The notes: a model not told the origin generated them from the sequence alone. Positions 28,928-39,251 are shown, counted from the first letter of the stretch. The stretch: DNA of 64,000 nt from Pseudomonadota bacterium (GCA_029779845.1 JAKOZT010000121.1:62001-126000); one strand, 5' to 3'. Translations and numbers: made by a program.

Positions 28928-30103
28928 ATGAAGACGATCAAATCACTCCGTGCGACGCTGGCGCGCAGCGCCGTCGCGGTGGGCGTGGCGCTGGCCACGC
29001 AGGCCGCCTGGGCGGTCAACAGCCTGCCGGGCGGGCCGGCCGTCAACCAGCTCGACCTGCATCCGCCGGTGACCCGCATCGCCGCCGAGCAGCAGTGGCT
29101 GCACTGGTTCATGCTGGTCATCTGCACGGTGATCTTCATCGGCGTGTTCGGCGTGATGTTTTATTCGATCATCAAGCACCGCAAGAGCCGCGGCGCCAAG
29201 GCCGCCAACTTCCACGAGAGCACCACGGTCGAGATCGTCTGGACCATCGTGCCGCTGCTGATCGTGATCGCGATGGCGCTGCCGGCCACCAAGGTGGTGG
29301 TCGCGATGAAGGACACCAGCGCTGCCGACCTCACCATCAAGGCCACCGGCTACCAGTGGAAGTGGGGCTACGACTACCTGAAGGGCGAGGGCGAGGGCAT
29401 CGCCTTCCTCTCGACGCTCGACGCCGCGCAGCGCGAGATGTCCAACAGCGGCCACCCGCCGCCCACCGACGACTACCTGCTCAAGGTCGACAACCCGCTG
29501 GTCGTGCCGGTGGACACCAAGGTGCGCATCATCACCACCGCCAACGACGTGATCCACGCCTGGATGGTGCCGTCGCTCGGCGTCAAGCAGGATGCCATCC
29601 CCGGCTTCGTGCGCGACACCTGGTTCCGCGCCGAGAAGACCGGCGACTTCTACGGCCAGTGCGCCGAGCTGTGCGGCAAGGAGCACGCCTACATGCCGAT
29701 CCACGTCAAGGTGCTGTCCAAGGCCGACTACAGCGCCTGGGCCGACGACCGCAAGAAGGCGATGGCGGCCGCGGCCGACGATCCGGCCAAGGTCTGGAAG
29801 CTCGAAGACCTGGTGGCGCGCGGCGAGAAGGTCTACGCCGCCAACTGCGCCGCCTGCCACCAGCCCAACGGCAAGGGCGCCGGCCCGATCAAGCCGCTCG
29901 ACGGCTCGCCGGTGGTGCTCGACGCCGAGAAGGCCAAGCAGCTCTCGGTGGTGCTCAACGGCCAGAACAACGGCACGATGCCGGCGTGGAAGCAGCTCTC
30001 GGACACCGAGATCGCGGCCGTCGTCACCTTCACGAAGAACCACTGGTCGAACAAGACCGGCCAGGTGGTGCAGCCGGCGGACGTGCTCGCCGCCCGCAAG
30101 TAA
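28928..30103 (+). CDS. ctaC: cytochrome c oxidase subunit II fused to a c-type cytochrome
   Basis: The 391-residue protein has a signal peptide ending near AAWA and two membrane helices (about 58-80 and 100-118). The CuA domain has the motif CAELCGKEH with a distal methionine. A C-terminal domain carries CAACH, one covalent haem c site, making a caa3-like subunit II. It passes electrons from cytochrome c to subunit I. GTG 28919 is an alternative start, but ATG 28928 gives the clean signal peptide. Confidence 0.95.
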   Translation: MKTIKSLRATLARSAVAVGVALATQAAWAVNSLPGGPAVNQLDLHPPVTRIAAEQQWLHWFMLVICTVIFIGVFGVMFYSIIKHRKSRGAKAANFHESTTVEIVWTIVPLLIVIAMALPATKVVVAMKDTSAADLTIKATGYQWKWGYDYLKGEGEGIAFLSTLDAAQREMSNSGHPPPTDDYLLKVDNPLVVPVDTKVRIITTANDVIHAWMVPSLGVKQDAIPGFVRDTWFRAEKTGDFYGQCAELCGKEHAYMPIHVKVLSKADYSAWADDRKKAMAAAADDPAKVWKLEDLVARGEKVYAANCAACHQPNGKGAGPIKPLDGSPVVLDAEKAKQLSVVLNGQNNGTMPAWKQLSDTEIAAVVTFTKNHWSNKTGQVVQPADVLAARK

Positions 30104-30124
30104 AACGCATCCGAGGAAACCGAC

Positions 30125-31762
30125 ATGAGCGCAGTCATCGACCATCACGGCGGTCACGCCCACGACCACGGTCACGATCACGGCCACGACCACCACGCGC
30201 CGCACGGCTGGCGCCGCTGGCTCTACGCGACGAACCACAAGGACATCGGCACGATGTACCTGCTGTTCTCGTTCGCGATGCTGATGGTCGGCGGCGTGCT
30301 CGCGCTGCTGATCCGCGCCGAGCTGTTCCAGCCCGGGCTGCAGATCGTCAACCCGCAGCTGTTCAACCAGCTGACCACGATGCACGGGCTGATCATGGTG
30401 TTCGGCGCGATCATGCCGGCCTTCGTCGGCTTCGCGAACTGGATGATCCCGCTGCAGATCGGCGCGAGCGACATGGCCTTCGCGCGCATGAACAACCTCA
30501 GCTTCTGGCTGCTGATCCCCGCGGCGATCATGCTGGTGGGCTCGTTCTTCATGCCCGGCGGCGCGCCGGCGGCGGGCTGGACGCTCTACGCGCCGCTGAC
30601 GCTGCAGATGGGCCCGAGCATGGACGCCGGCATCTTCGCGATGCACATCATGGGCGCCAGCTCGATCATGGGCTCGATCAACATCATCGTGACGGTCCTG
30701 AACATGCGCGCGCCGCGCATGACGCTGATGAAGATGCCGCTGTTCTGCTGGACCTGGCTGATCACCGCCTACCTGCTGATCGCGGTGATGCCGGTGCTGG
30801 CCGGCGCGATCACGATGACGCTGACCGACCGCCACTTCGGCACGCACTTCTTCAACCCCGCGGGCGGCGGCGACCCGGTGATGTACCAGCACATCTTCTG
30901 GTTCTTCGGGCACCCCGAGGTCTACATCATGATCCTGCCGGCCTTCGGCATCGTCAGCGCGATCATCCCGGCCTTCGCGCGCAAGCCGCTGTTCGGCTAC
31001 GCCTCGATGGTGTACGCCACCGCGTCGATCGCGATCCTGTCGTTCATCGTCTGGGCGCACCACATGTTCACCACCGGCATGCCGGTGACGGGCCAGCTGT
31101 TCTTCATGTACGCGACGATGCTGATCGCGGTGCCCACCGGCGTGAAGGTGTTCAACTGGATCGCCACGATGTGGCGCGGCTCGATGACCTTCGAGACGCC
31201 GATGCTGTGGGCGGTGGGCTTCATCTTCGTGTTCACGATGGGCGGCTTCACCGGGCTGATCTGCGCGATGGCGCCGATCGACATCCAGATCCAGGACACC
31301 TACTACATCGTCGCGCACTTCCACTACGTGCTGGTGGCCGGCTCGCTGTTCGCGATGTTCGCCGGCGTCTACTACTGGGGCCCGAAGTGGACCGGCACGA
31401 TGTACTCCGAGACGCGCGGCAAGATCCACTTCTGGGGCTCGATGGTGTTCTTCAACGTCACCTTCTTCCCGATGCACTTCCTCGGGCTGGCCGGCATGCC
31501 GCGCCGCTACGCCGACTACCCGATGCAGTTCGCCGACTTCAACATGATCGCGTCGATCGGCGCCTTCGGCTTCGGGCTGATGCAGGTGTACTTCTTCCTC
31601 TTCGTGGTCGTGCCGATGATGCGCGGCCACGGCGCCAAGGCGCCGCAGAAGCCCTGGGAAGCCGCCGAGGGGCTGGAGTGGGAAGTGCCGTCGCCGGCGC
31701 CGTTCCACACCTTCGAGACGCCGCCGCTGCTGAACGCGTCGGCCACCAAGGTGATCGGCTGA
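30125..31762 (+). CDS. ctaD: cytochrome c oxidase subunit I
   Basis: The 545-residue haem-copper oxidase core has about 12 membrane helices. The CuB ligand and Tyr motif WFFGHPEVY, the histidine pair [11 protein letters not shown] and the haem ligands in [10 protein letters not shown] are all present. The N-terminus carries a histidine/aspartate-rich run (residues about 5-26: [20 protein letters not shown]) before the first helix. This is unusual and could bind metal. Confidence 0.97.
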   Translation: MSAVIDHHGGHAHDHGHDHGHDHHAPHGWRRWLYATNHKDIGTMYLLFSFAMLMVGGVLALLIRAELFQPGLQIVNPQLFNQLTTMHGLIMVFGAIMPAFVGFANWMIPLQIGASDMAFARMNNLSFWLLIPAAIMLVGSFFMPGGAPAAGWTLYAPLTLQMGPSMDAGIFAMHIMGASSIMGSINIIVTVLNMRAPRMTLMKMPLFCWTWLITAYLLIAVMPVLAGAITMTLTDRHFGTHFFNPAGGGDPVMYQHIFWFFGHPEVYIMILPAFGIVSAIIPAFARKPLFGYASMVYATASIAILSFIVWAHHMFTTGMPVTGQLFFMYATMLIAVPTGVKVFNWIATMWRGSMTFETPMLWAVGFIFVFTMGGFTGLICAMAPIDIQIQDTYYIVAHFHYVLVAGSLFAMFAGVYYWGPKWTGTMYSETRGKIHFWGSMVFFNVTFFPMHFLGLAGMPRRYADYPMQFADFNMIASIGAFGFGLMQVYFFLFVVVPMMRGHGAKAPQKPWEAAEGLEWEVPSPAPFHTFETPPLLNASATKVIG

Positions 31763-31764
31763 GG

Positions 31765-31887
31765 ATGGCTGCGATGACGCCCGAAGAGCAGAAGAAGGCC
31801 AATGTGCGGCTGGCGCTGATCCTGGCGTCGGTGGCGGTCGCGCTGTTCGTCGGCTTCCTGGTCAAGAGCGCGCTGTTCGGCGTCTGA
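31765..31887 (+). CDS. cytochrome oxidase small assembly protein
   Basis: This 40-residue single-helix membrane protein has a hydrophilic start (MAAMTPEEQKKANVRLA) and one transmembrane helix ending KSALFGV. Such tiny proteins recur between ctaD and ctaG in betaproteobacteria. The start may be the second ATG at 31774 (37 residues). It is 2 bp from ctaD and 1 bp from ctaG. Confidence 0.85.
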   Translation: MAAMTPEEQKKANVRLALILASVAVALFVGFLVKSALFGV

Positions 31888-31888
31888 G

Positions 31889-32476
31889 ATGAGCGCGAGC
31901 CGGCACGACACCGACGCGGCCCTGCGCGGCGACAACCGGCGCATGGTCGGCAAGCTCGTCGTGATCGCGGCGCTGATGTTCGGCTTCGGCTACGCGCTGG
32001 TGCCGATGTACCGCGCGATCTGCACCGCGCTGGGCATCAACGTGCTGTCGGTGGCCGAGCGCAAGGTGCCGGGCAACGCGCCGGCGTCGGGGAATTCGCA
32101 GGTCGACACCAGCCGCATCGTCACCGTCGAGTTCGACGCCAACGTGCGCGGGCCGTGGGAGTTCAAGCCGGCGCAGCGCTCGGTCGACGTGCATCCGGGC
32201 GAACTGACCACCGTGATGTACGAGTTCCGCAACGTGCAGAACCGCACGATGGCCGCGCAGGCCATCCCGAGCTACGCGCCGCGCCAGGCGATGGCGCACT
32301 TCAACAAGCTCGAGTGCTTCTGCTTCAACGAATACACGCTCGCGCCGGGCGAGAGCAAGCGCTGGCCGGTGGTCTTCGTGATCGACCCCAAGCTGCCGAA
32401 GGACGTGCGCACCATCACGCTGTCGTACACCTTCTTCGAGGTGGGCGGCAAGACGCCGCCGGAGCCGAGCACATGA
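31889..32476 (+). CDS. ctaG: cytochrome c oxidase assembly protein CtaG/Cox11
   Basis: The 195-residue protein delivers copper to CuB of subunit I. It has one N-terminal membrane helix containing FGYALVPMYRAIC and a periplasmic immunoglobulin-like domain. The copper-binding CFCFNEYTL motif is about two-thirds along. It overlaps the next gene by 4 bp. Confidence 0.95.
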   Translation: MSASRHDTDAALRGDNRRMVGKLVVIAALMFGFGYALVPMYRAICTALGINVLSVAERKVPGNAPASGNSQVDTSRIVTVEFDANVRGPWEFKPAQRSVDVHPGELTTVMYEFRNVQNRTMAAQAIPSYAPRQAMAHFNKLECFCFNEYTLAPGESKRWPVVFVIDPKLPKDVRTITLSYTFFEVGGKTPPEPST

Positions 32477-32703
32477 GCGGCGGGCTGAAGGACGCGGTGC
32501 GCCGCAAGGGCTCGTTCCTGCAGACGATGCGCGCGGTGGCGTGGTCGTTCTTCGGTGTGCGCAAGTCGCGCGAGCACGAGCGCGACATCAACCAGCTCAA
32601 CCCGGTGCACGTGATCGTCGCCGGAGTGATCGGCGCCGCCGTCTTCATCGGCGTGCTGGTGCTCGTCGTCAACTGGATCATCGCCAGCGGCGTGGCGAAA
32701 TGA
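32473..32703 (+). CDS. DUF2970-type small membrane protein
   Basis: The 76-residue protein has a basic amphipathic start, VAWSFFGVRKSREHERDINQ, and one C-terminal transmembrane helix (HVIVAGVIGAAVFIGVLVLV). The family is regularly found inside betaproteobacterial cytochrome oxidase operons, and its function is unknown. The start is set by the ATGA overlap with ctaG. Confidence 0.85.
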   Translation: MSGGLKDAVRRKGSFLQTMRAVAWSFFGVRKSREHERDINQLNPVHVIVAGVIGAAVFIGVLVLVVNWIIASGVAK

Positions 32704-32736
32704 AAACTGACTGAAACAGGACCCACAGGAGAACCC

Positions 32737-33621
32737 ATGTCGGCAACCATCCCGCACGGGCAGACGCCCTACTACTTCGTTCCGGCGCCGTCGCGCTTCC
32801 CGGTGCTCACCGCCGCCGGGCTGTTCTTCGTCATCTTCGGCGCGTCGCAGTGGGTCAACGGCCACGGCTGGGGCGCGTGGGTCACCCTGTTCGGCCTGCT
32901 GATGTGGGCCTTCGTGATGCAGGGCTGGTTCCGCCAGGCGATCGGCGAGAGCGAGGGCGGGCTGTACAGCCAGCGCATCGACCTGTCGTTCCGCTGGAGC
33001 ATGAGCTGGTTCATCTTCTCCGAGGTGATGTTCTTCGGCGCCTTCTTCGGCGCGCTGTACTGGACGCGCCTGCACGCGCTGCCCAACCTGGGCAGCATGG
33101 AGAACGCGCTGCTGTGGCCCGACTTCAAGGCCGTGTGGCCGAGCGCTGCGCCGGGCTACACCGGTGCGCCGGGAGGCACCGTCGAGCCGTTCACGACGAT
33201 GGGCCCGTGGCCGCTGCCGACCATCAACACGCTGCTGCTGCTGACCTCCGGCGTCACGCTGACCATCGCCCACCACGCGCTGATCGCCGACAAGCGCGGC
33301 AAGACGATCTTCTGGATGTGGATCACCGTGCTGCTGGGCGCCACCTTCCTCGGCGTGCAGGGCTACGAGTACATGCACGCCTACCGCGACCTGAACCTCA
33401 AGCTCAGCTCGGGCGCTTACGGCTCGACCTTCTTCATGCTGACCGGCTTCCACGGCTTCCACGTGCTCGTCGGCATGCTGATGCTGCTGTTCATCACGAT
33501 CCGGCTGATGAAGGGCCACTTCACGCCGCAGCGCCACTTCGGCTTCGAGGGCGCGGCCTGGTACTGGCACTTCGTCGACGTGGTCTGGCTCGGCCTGTAC
33601 ATCGTGGTGTACTGGGCGTGA
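32737..33621 (+). CDS. ctaE: cytochrome c oxidase subunit III
   Basis: The 294-residue membrane protein has about seven helices. It contains the subunit III motifs FSEVMFFGAFFGALYWTR, FYMLTGFHGFHVLVG-like (here FFMLTGFHGFHVLVG) and the closing WYWHFVDVVWLGLYIVVYW. It is preceded by AGGAGAACCC as ribosome site. Confidence 0.96.
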   Translation: MSATIPHGQTPYYFVPAPSRFPVLTAAGLFFVIFGASQWVNGHGWGAWVTLFGLLMWAFVMQGWFRQAIGESEGGLYSQRIDLSFRWSMSWFIFSEVMFFGAFFGALYWTRLHALPNLGSMENALLWPDFKAVWPSAAPGYTGAPGGTVEPFTTMGPWPLPTINTLLLLTSGVTLTIAHHALIADKRGKTIFWMWITVLLGATFLGVQGYEYMHAYRDLNLKLSSGAYGSTFFMLTGFHGFHVLVGMLMLLFITIRLMKGHFTPQRHFGFEGAAWYWHFVDVVWLGLYIVVYWA

Positions 33622-33729
33622 GCGGGACGTGAGTGCGTGCCTGCGCGCGCACTCGCGCCAGCGAGCGAGCTGATGCCTGCAGGCATCAGCGCGGCCGGCC
33701 GGGCCTGAGGCGAGCGGCCGGCTCCTTCG
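33622..33729. repeat. cluster of inverted repeats after ctaE
   Basis: This intergenic stretch holds a near-perfect hairpin with arms GAGTGCG and CGCACTC (about 33631-33654). It also holds a perfect 22-bp palindrome at 33669-33690, arm GCTGATGCCTG. A GGCCGGCC/GGCCGG region lies next to them. No open frame is convincing here. Confidence 0.7.
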
Positions 33730-33757
33730 AAAACGCCGCGCGAGCGGCGTTTTTCTA
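33730..33757 (+). terminator. rho-independent terminator after ctaE (probably bidirectional)
   Basis: The stem AACGCCGC/GCGGCGTT (33732-33751) with loop GCGA is followed by a T run and preceded by an A run. It can therefore stop transcription from ctaE and from the convergent twin-transmembrane gene. Confidence 0.85.
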
Positions 33758-33976
33758 TTTCGCGACCGGAATGCCCTTCGGCTCGATCCAGCCCATGTAC
33801 CACGAGAGCATCACGAAGGCGAACAGCGCCACCGAGATCGCCACGCGCAGGGCGAGCGCGCGCATCATGCGGTCCGACTTGGGCTTGCCGTCGCGGCCTT
33901 CGCGGAGCATGAACACGCCGGCCGAGCCCAGCGCGACCAGGATGCCGACGAAGGCGAGCGCGATCACGATCTTCAT
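33755..33976 (-). CDS. twin transmembrane protein (DUF2909-like)
   Basis: The 73-residue protein has two hydrophobic helices (about 3-23 and 46-64) separated by the basic loop REGRDGKPKSDRMMRALALR. This small family accompanies cox genes in betaproteobacteria, and no function is established. It is divergent from the surf1 gene and convergent with ctaE. Confidence 0.85.
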   Translation of the reverse strand: MKIVIALAFVGILVALGSAGVFMLREGRDGKPKSDRMMRALALRVAISVALFAFVMLSWYMGWIEPKGIPVAK

Positions 33977-34018
33977 GCGCAGCGATTATCCGCCTGCGTG
34001 GCACGGCGCGAGGGGCGC

Positions 34019-34753
34019 ATGAACGCGCGCACGCGCCGCGTCGTGGTGCTGATCGCCGCGCTGCTGGGCGCGGCGCTGACCGCGCGGCTGGGCGTGTGGC
34101 AGCTCTCGCGCGCCGCGGAGAAGCAAGCGCTGCAGGCCGCGCTGGAGGCGCGCGGCGCCGAGCCGCCGCTGGCCCCGGCCGCGCTGGCGCGCACGAGCGG
34201 CGAAGCGGCCGCCCAGCAGCACCGCCGCATCGCGCTGCAAGGGCGCTGGATCGGCGGCCGCACGGTCTTCCTGGACAACCGGGCGATGGACGGACGCGCC
34301 GGCTTCGTCGTGATCACGCCGCTGGCGCTCGAAGCCGGCGACGGGGACGCGGTGCTGGTGCAGCGCGGCTGGGTGCCGCGCGACGCCGCCGATCGCACGC
34401 GCGTGCCGCCGATCGTTTCGCCCGAGGGCAGGGTGAGCGTCGAGGGCCGCATCGCCGCGCCGCCGTCGCGGCTCTTCGAACTGGGCGCCGAGGGGCAGGG
34501 CGCGATCCGGCAGAATCTCGACCTCGACGCCTTCGCGCGCGAAACCGGCCTGCGCCTGCGGCCGCTGTCGGTGCAGCAGACCGATGGCGGCGGGGCGCAG
34601 GCCGATGGCCTGCTGCGCCACTGGCCGGCACCCGCGCTCGATGTGCACAAGCACTATGGCTATGCCTTCCAGTGGTTCGCACTCGCGGCCTTGATCACGG
34701 GTCTGTATGTCTGGTTCCAACTCGTCCGCCCCCGGCTCCGCCGCGGCGCGTGA
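34019..34753 (+). CDS. SURF1 family cytochrome oxidase assembly protein
   Basis: The 244-residue protein has a membrane helix at each end: residues about 5-24 and FQWFALAALITGLYVWFQL near the C-terminus. The SURF1 motifs LGVWQLSRAAEK, GRWIGGRTVFLDNR, GFVVITPL and VLVQRGWVPRD lie between them. SURF1 helps insert haem a into subunit I. The ATG at 34019 has GAGGGG upstream. Confidence 0.92.
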   Translation: MNARTRRVVVLIAALLGAALTARLGVWQLSRAAEKQALQAALEARGAEPPLAPAALARTSGEAAAQQHRRIALQGRWIGGRTVFLDNRAMDGRAGFVVITPLALEAGDGDAVLVQRGWVPRDAADRTRVPPIVSPEGRVSVEGRIAAPPSRLFELGAEGQGAIRQNLDLDAFARETGLRLRPLSVQQTDGGGAQADGLLRHWPAPALDVHKHYGYAFQWFALAALITGLYVWFQLVRPRLRRGA

Positions 34754-35432
34754 AGCGGCCCTCGAGGCCGCGCCGCTGAGCTTCACGGTGCACTCGATGC
34801 CCGAGCCGGGCCTGGCCGACGCCGGCCGGCGCACCGCGGCCGGGCGCATCAAGATGCTGCTGATCCTGCTGGTGTGCGCGGCGCCGGTGATCGCCTCGTA
34901 CTTCACTTACTTCGTGATCCGCCCCGAGGGCCGCACCAACTACAGCACGCTGATCGCGCCGCAGGTGCCGCTGCCCGAGGCGCTGCCGCTGTCCGACCTG
35001 CAGGGCCGCGCGGTGCCGGCCGCCTCGCTGCACGGCCAGTGGCTGCTGGTGGTGGTGGCCGGGGGCGCCTGCGACGCCGCCTGCGAGAAGCGCCTGTGGC
35101 TGCAGCGCCAGCTGCGCGAGGCGCTCGGCCGCGACAGGGACCGGCTCGACAAGGTCTGGCTGGTGAGCGACGCGCAGCCGCTGCGCGCGCAGACCGCGCA
35201 GGCGATGAACGCCGGCGACCCCGTCACCGTGCTGCGCGTGCCGCGCGAGGCGCTGGCGCAGTGGCTGCGGCCGGCCGAGGGCAGCGCGCTCGAAGCGCAC
35301 TTCTACATCGTCGACCCGCGCGGCAACTGGATGATGCGCGCCCCCGGCGAGCCCGATGCCGCGAAACTGCGCCGCGACCTCGAGAAGCTGATGCGCGGCT
35401 CGGCCGGCTGGGACAGCCCCGGCCGCCCCTGA
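34707..35432 (+). CDS. SCO/thioredoxin-like membrane protein of the oxidase operon
   Basis: The 241-residue protein has one membrane helix (about 50-69, LLILLVCAAPVIASYFTYFV). Its periplasmic thioredoxin-like domain has a CDAAC (CxxxC) motif where SCO proteins bind copper. The distal histidine is less obvious than in the true SCO gene downstream. It overlaps surf1 by 47 bp if the first ATG is used. A start at 34797 would reduce the protein and remove the overlap. Confidence 0.75.
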   Translation: MSGSNSSAPGSAAAREAALEAAPLSFTVHSMPEPGLADAGRRTAAGRIKMLLILLVCAAPVIASYFTYFVIRPEGRTNYSTLIAPQVPLPEALPLSDLQGRAVPAASLHGQWLLVVVAGGACDAACEKRLWLQRQLREALGRDRDRLDKVWLVSDAQPLRAQTAQAMNAGDPVTVLRVPREALAQWLRPAEGSALEAHFYIVDPRGNWMMRAPGEPDAAKLRRDLEKLMRGSAGWDSPGRP

Positions 35433-35447
35433 CACGCCCCGCACGCG

Positions 35448-36599
35448 ATGGATGCCCAGCCCCTGTACGACCTTTCGCCGCTGCTGCGCATGGTGCTGCT
35501 GGCCAGCGCGCTCGCGCTCGGCCCGCTGGCCTGGCTGTGGCTGCGCCATCGCGACGCCTCGTCGGGCAAGCGCCTGCACGCGCTGACGCTGCTGACGCTC
35601 TTCCTCACCTTCGACCTGGTGGTGTTCGGCGCCTTCACGCGCCTGTCGGACTCGGGCCTGGGCTGCCCCGACTGGCCGGGCTGCTACGGCAACGCCAGCC
35701 CGCTGGGCGCGCACGCCGAGATCCACGCCGCGCAGAGCGCGCTGCCCAGCGGCCCGGTCACGCACGGCAAGGCCTGGGTCGAGATGATCCATCGCTACCT
35801 CGCCACCACGGTGGGCATGCTGATCATCGTGATGACGCTGGCGAGCTGGCGCGAAGCGCGGCGCGGCCGCAGCAAGCTCTCGCCGTGGTGGGCGACGGCC
35901 ACGCTCGCCTGGGTGTGCGCGCAGGGCGCGTTCGGCGCGCTGACGGTCACGCTCAAGCTCTTCCCGGCCATCGTCACGCTGCACCTGCTCGGCGGCATCG
36001 GGCTGCTGGCGCTGCTGGCGGTGCAGGCCGAGCTGCAGCAGCCGCGCCCGCTGGCGCTGTCGGGCGCGCTGCGGCGCGGCCTCGCGATCGTGGCTGCGCT
36101 GGCGCTGCTGCAGGTGACGCTGGGCGGCTGGGTCAGCACCAACTATGCGGTGCTGGCCTGCAGCGAATTCCCCACCTGCCAGGGCTCGTGGTGGCCGGCG
36201 ATGGACTTCCGCCACGGCTTCACGATCTGGCACGAGCTGGGCATGACCGCGCAGGGCGACTGGCTGCCCTTCGAGGCGCTCACCGCCATCCACTACGTGC
36301 ACCGCCTGAGCGCCTACGCGGTGTTCGCCGCGATGCTGGCGCTGGCCTGGGCGCTGCACCGCAGCGGCGTGGCCGAGGCGCGGCGTATCGCGCTGACGCT
36401 GGTGGGTCTCGCCGCGTGGCAGCTGCTGTCCGGCCTGAGCAACGTGGTGCTGGGCTGGCCGCTGCTGGCCGCGCTGGCGCACACCGCCGGCGCCGCGCTG
36501 CTGCTGGCCGGGCTCGCCGCCTGGCTGGTGCGCGCCGCGCTGGCGCGCCGCGGCGCGCACCAGCCCTCGCTCGGCGCCGCGGCCGGCGCGATCCTGTAG
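35448..36599 (+). CDS. ctaA: haem A synthase CtaA/Cox15
   Basis: The 383-residue polytopic protein hydroxylates haem O to haem A. FGAFTRLSDSGLGCPDWPGC and the haem-ligand regions EMIHRYLATTVG and IHYVHRLSAYAVF are conserved, with eight predicted helices. It lies 15 bp after the SCO-like gene and 18 bp before ctaB. Confidence 0.96.
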   Translation: MDAQPLYDLSPLLRMVLLASALALGPLAWLWLRHRDASSGKRLHALTLLTLFLTFDLVVFGAFTRLSDSGLGCPDWPGCYGNASPLGAHAEIHAAQSALPSGPVTHGKAWVEMIHRYLATTVGMLIIVMTLASWREARRGRSKLSPWWATATLAWVCAQGAFGALTVTLKLFPAIVTLHLLGGIGLLALLAVQAELQQPRPLALSGALRRGLAIVAALALLQVTLGGWVSTNYAVLACSEFPTCQGSWWPAMDFRHGFTIWHELGMTAQGDWLPFEALTAIHYVHRLSAYAVFAAMLALAWALHRSGVAEARRIALTLVGLAAWQLLSGLSNVVLGWPLLAALAHTAGAALLLAGLAAWLVRAALARRGAHQPSLGAAAGAIL

Positions 36600-36617
36600 G
36601 CTTTTCGTTTTCCGCCC

Positions 36618-37544
36618 ATGTCAGAAACCGCCCAGACCGTCGCGCCGCCGCGCAGCAGCGCGCAGCGCATGCCCTCGCGCTGGCGCCAGTACCACGTGCT
36701 GACCAAGCCGCGCGTGGTGCAGCTGATCGTGTTCTGCGCGGTGATCGGCATGCTGCTGGCCACCCCTGGCCTGCCGCCGTGGCGCGCGGCGCTGGCCGGC
36801 ACCGTCGGCATCTGGCTGGTGGCGGCGGCCGCCGCGGCCTTCAACTGCCTGATCGAGCAGCACATCGACGCGCGCATGGCGCGCACCGCCTGGCGGCCCA
36901 CCGCGCGCGGCGAGCTGACGCGCCCGCAAACGCTGCTGTTCTCCGGCCTGCTGTGCGCGGCCGGCTGCGCGCTGCTGTACGTGGGCGCGAACCCGCTGAC
37001 GATGTGGCTGACGCTGGGCACCTTCGTCGGCTACGCGATCGTCTACACCGTGGTGCTCAAGCCGCTGACGCCGCAGAACATCGTGATCGGCGGCGCCTCG
37101 GGCGCGATGCCGCCGGTGCTGGGCTGGGCGGCGGTGCGCGGCGAGGTCGGCCACGAGGCGCTGATCCTGTGCCTGATCATCTTCCTGTGGACGCCGCCGC
37201 ACTTCTGGGCGCTGGCGCTGTACCGCGCCGAGGACTACCGCCGCGCCGGCCTGCCGATGCTGCCGGTGACGCACGGCAACGAGTTCACGCGGCTGCAGGT
37301 GCTGCTCTACACCTTCGTGCTGTTCGCCGCCACGCTGCTGCCCTTCGTCTCGGGCATGAGCGGCTGGTTCTACCTCGCCGCCGCGCTGGTGCTCGGCGCG
37401 ATGTTCATCGGCTACGCCTGGAAGCTGTGGCGCGACTACTCGGATGCGCTGGCGCGCAAGACCTTCCGCTTTTCCATCCTCCACCTCTCGCTGCTGTTCG
37501 CCGCGCTGCTGGTGGACCACTACCTCGGGTTGCTGCTGCAATGA
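36618..37544 (+). CDS. ctaB: protohaem IX farnesyltransferase (haem O synthase)
   Basis: The 308-residue UbiA-family prenyltransferase adds the farnesyl group that makes haem O. The polyprenyl-diphosphate motif is [19 protein letters not shown], and [19 protein letters not shown] is the second conserved loop. It overlaps the sco gene by 4 bp. Confidence 0.96.
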   Translation: MSETAQTVAPPRSSAQRMPSRWRQYHVLTKPRVVQLIVFCAVIGMLLATPGLPPWRAALAGTVGIWLVAAAAAAFNCLIEQHIDARMARTAWRPTARGELTRPQTLLFSGLLCAAGCALLYVGANPLTMWLTLGTFVGYAIVYTVVLKPLTPQNIVIGGASGAMPPVLGWAAVRGEVGHEALILCLIIFLWTPPHFWALALYRAEDYRRAGLPMLPVTHGNEFTRLQVLLYTFVLFAATLLPFVSGMSGWFYLAAALVLGAMFIGYAWKLWRDYSDALARKTFRFSILHLSLLFAALLVDHYLGLLLQ

Positions 37545-38152
37545 TCTCCCGCCGCTTCGCTGTTCTCGCGCTTGCCTCCACGCTGCTGCCCGCCTGCGAC
37601 AAGCCCGGCGGCGGCGCGCCCGGGCCGTCGCCGTCGTTCCGCGCCGTCGACATCACCGGCGCGGAGTACGCGCGATCGCTCGCGCTGTCCGACCCCGACG
37701 GCCGGCTGCGCACGCTGGCCGACTTCAAGGGCAAGGTGACGGTGGTGTTCTTCGGCTACACGCAGTGCCCCGACGTCTGCCCGACCACGATGGCCGAGCT
37801 GGCGCAGGTGAAGAGGTCGCTCGGCAAGGACGGCGAGCGCGTGCAGGGCGTGTTCGTCACCATCGACCCCGAGCGCGACACGCCCGAGCTGCTGAAGGCC
37901 TACATGGGCGCGTTCGATCCGAGCTTCGTCGCGCTGCGCGGCAGCGCCGAGCAGACCGCCGCGGTGGCCAAGGAGTTCAAGGTCTTCTACGCGCGCGTGC
38001 CCGGCAAGACCGAGGGCAGCTACACGATGGACCACACCGCCGGCTCGTACGTGTTCGACGCCAACGGCAAAGTGCGGCTGTTCGTGCGCTACGGCAGCGG
38101 CGCCGAGGCGCTCGCGGCCGACCTGAAGACGCTGCTGGCGGCGGGAAACTGA
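37541..38152 (+). CDS. SCO1/SenC copper chaperone lipoprotein
   Basis: The 203-residue protein has a lipobox LLPAC with lipidated C19. Its thioredoxin fold has the copper motif CPDVC at 76-80 and the distal histidine in [10 protein letters not shown]. It donates copper to the CuA site of subunit II. It is the last gene of the oxidase operon. Confidence 0.95.
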   Translation: MISRRFAVLALASTLLPACDKPGGGAPGPSPSFRAVDITGAEYARSLALSDPDGRLRTLADFKGKVTVVFFGYTQCPDVCPTTMAELAQVKRSLGKDGERVQGVFVTIDPERDTPELLKAYMGAFDPSFVALRGSAEQTAAVAKEFKVFYARVPGKTEGSYTMDHTAGSYVFDANGKVRLFVRYGSGAEALAADLKTLLAAGN

Positions 38153-38168
38153 AGTTCGCGTCGGCGTG

Positions 38169-38252
38169 GCGGGCCGAGCGCCGGGCCGCTCCCAGGCCGG
38201 CCCGCCGTCCCCTCGGGGGACCGCCCGGCGTATCCGCCGGGCGAGGGGCTTG
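38169..38252 (+). repeat. 84-bp structured dispersed repeat, copy B
   Basis: This fills the gap between the convergent sco and rpoH genes. It shares three stems with copy A at 17985-18067. The third stem is GCCCGGCG (38223-38230) with CGCCGGGC (38235-38242). Here it could also serve as a terminator for both genes. Confidence 0.85.
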
Positions 38253-39197
<945 letters not shown>

Positions 39198-39224
39198 GCT
39201 GCGGCTCCTTTCGTTCCATCCATA

Positions 39225-39251
39225 TTAGCACTCGATGATGGAGAGTGCTGA
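39225..39251 (-). promoter_or_regulatory. CIRCE-like HrcA operator upstream of rpoH
   Basis: TTAGCACTC, nine bases, then GAGTGCTGA: this matches the HrcA consensus TTAGCACTC-N9-GAGTGCTAA at 17 of 18 positions. On the rpoH strand TAATAT at the end of the operator could be the -10, so HrcA binding would block rpoH transcription. Confidence 0.88.

Noticed and set aside
29095..31887. Long open frames in other phases across ctaC and ctaD
   Set aside because: They are codon-bias shadows without membrane or metal motifs.
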